NCBI GenBank assembly: GCA_036389105.1
Contig: DASVQK010000160.1
Span: 1-29,078 of the forward strand
Direction: 5' to 3'
Length of the DNA stretch: 29,078 nt
Source: AC-37 sp036389105
GTDB lineage: Bacteria; Actinomycetota; Thermoleophilia; Solirubrobacterales; Thermoleophilaceae
Part shown: piece after piece, positions 28,739 to 29,078 of the stretch
Numbering within the stretch: the stretch's first letter is position 1
Layout of the letters: every line of letters starts with the position of its first letter
Program-made: the position numbers and the translations under genes
The notes under the pieces: model-generated
What the model saw: only the letters and a program-made list of their open reading frames with translations
Database searches by the model: none
Told to the model about the DNA's origin: nothing

Positions 28739-29078
28739 TTGACGGCGCCGCTCGCCCCTCCGGAGCGGCGGCGGGCGGCGGGAGTCGGGCGGCCCGCCCG
28801 GGCGGGCGCCGCGATCGAGCTCGACGTCCGGCCGCCGGGCCCCTACCGGCTGCCGCCGGCCGGGCGCGACGGCATCCTGCGCCGCCGCCGCGGCGCCCTG
28901 GTGCGCGTGCTGCACCGCGACGCGGAGGAGGCCATCGTGGCCGCCTGGCCCACGTCGTCGGCGGTGCGGCTGCACGCGCGGGCGCCCAGCGCCGACACCG
29001 CGGCCTGGGCCATCGACCGCATGCGCTTCGCCCTGGGCGTGGACCACGACGTGCGCCCGTTCCAGCGCGAGTTCAGCC
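28739..29078 (+). CDS. AlkA-like DNA-3-methyladenine glycosylase, N-terminal part
   Basis: The frame starting at TTG 28739 runs off the window end (113 complete codons). The text IELDVRPPGPYRLPPAGRDG, VRVLHRDAEEAIVAAW and AIDRMRFALGVDHDVRPFQREF resembles the N-terminal beta-domain of AlkA-type base-excision glycosylases, which remove alkylated bases. The helix-hairpin-helix and catalytic Asp would lie beyond the window. The basic head before IELDV is GC-rich and the true start might lie further in. Its start directly abuts the previous stop. Confidence 0.65.
   Translation, partial: MTAPLAPPERRRAAGVGRPARAGAAIELDVRPPGPYRLPPAGRDGILRRRRGALVRVLHRDAEEAIVAAWPTSSAVRLHARAPSADTAAWAIDRMRFALGVDHDVRPFQREFS

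Noticed and set aside
1..29078. CRISPR arrays, insertion sequences, prophage or rRNA genes.
   Set aside because: No regularly spaced repeats, transposase, integrase, phage or rRNA text was seen on either strand.

Overview
The window is very GC-rich, densely packed bacterial DNA with frequent GTG and TTG starts and many start/stop overlaps. A six-protein actinobacterial-type Mce operon, an actinobacterial-type integration host factor relative and several small proteins familiar to me from Solirubrobacterales/Thermoleophilia suggest a deep-branching actinobacterium of that kind. This placement is by recall of families, not by a search.

Layout. (1) 1-2623: the 3' end of a P-II protein gene, glutamine synthetase and a PucR/CdaR-type regulator, joined by 1-4 base overlaps; a nitrogen-assimilation operon. 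(2) 2664-4178: a small four-cysteine protein, then on the minus strand a lipoprotein gene followed by a membrane protein gene. (3) 4333-14855: a lipid-transport (Mce/Mla) operon with one YrbE/MlaE permease, one MlaF/MceG-type ATPase and six different MCE proteins. (4) 14881-19710: an isoprenylcysteine-methyltransferase-like membrane protein, a large MMPL/RND transporter, a membrane-anchored thioredoxin-fold protein and a stand-alone B3/B4 tRNA-binding-domain protein. (5) 19794-23277: an unrecognised but probably conserved protein, two small membrane proteins, a VOC/glyoxalase-family protein and an MFS transporter. (6) 23344-25417: an integration-host-factor-like gene (minus strand), a structured non-coding stretch with a good intrinsic terminator and perfect dyads, then pyruvate kinase. 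(7) 25454-25988: a DUF559 nuclease-like gene that looks like an internally deleted AbiEi-DUF559 protein, with a 33-bp dyad over its start. (8) 25975-28362: a serine palmitoyltransferase-like enzyme and a GNAT-like acyltransferase, divergent with start codons only 18 bp apart. (9) 28427-29078: a small membrane protein and the start of an AlkA-like DNA glycosylase gene.

How the genes may work together. The centre of the window is a cell-envelope lipid module. The six MCE proteins would form a heterohexameric tube on a permease/ATPase motor, with an RND lipid exporter and a possible lipid methyltransferase next to it. All six MCE proteins carry a pair of cysteines in the C-terminal tail, both outer loops of the RND protein carry a cysteine pair, and the gene overlapping the RND stop encodes a membrane-anchored thioredoxin-fold protein. 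This suggests, but does not prove, a disulfide-stabilised assembly. About 10 kb downstream the SPT-like/acyltransferase pair could make a sphingoid-base or ceramide-like lipid.

Several genes have a TAnnnT-like hexamer ending 6-7 bases before a GTG start and no Shine-Dalgarno sequence, which suggests leaderless transcripts. I saw no tRNA, rRNA, CRISPR array, insertion sequence or prophage gene.
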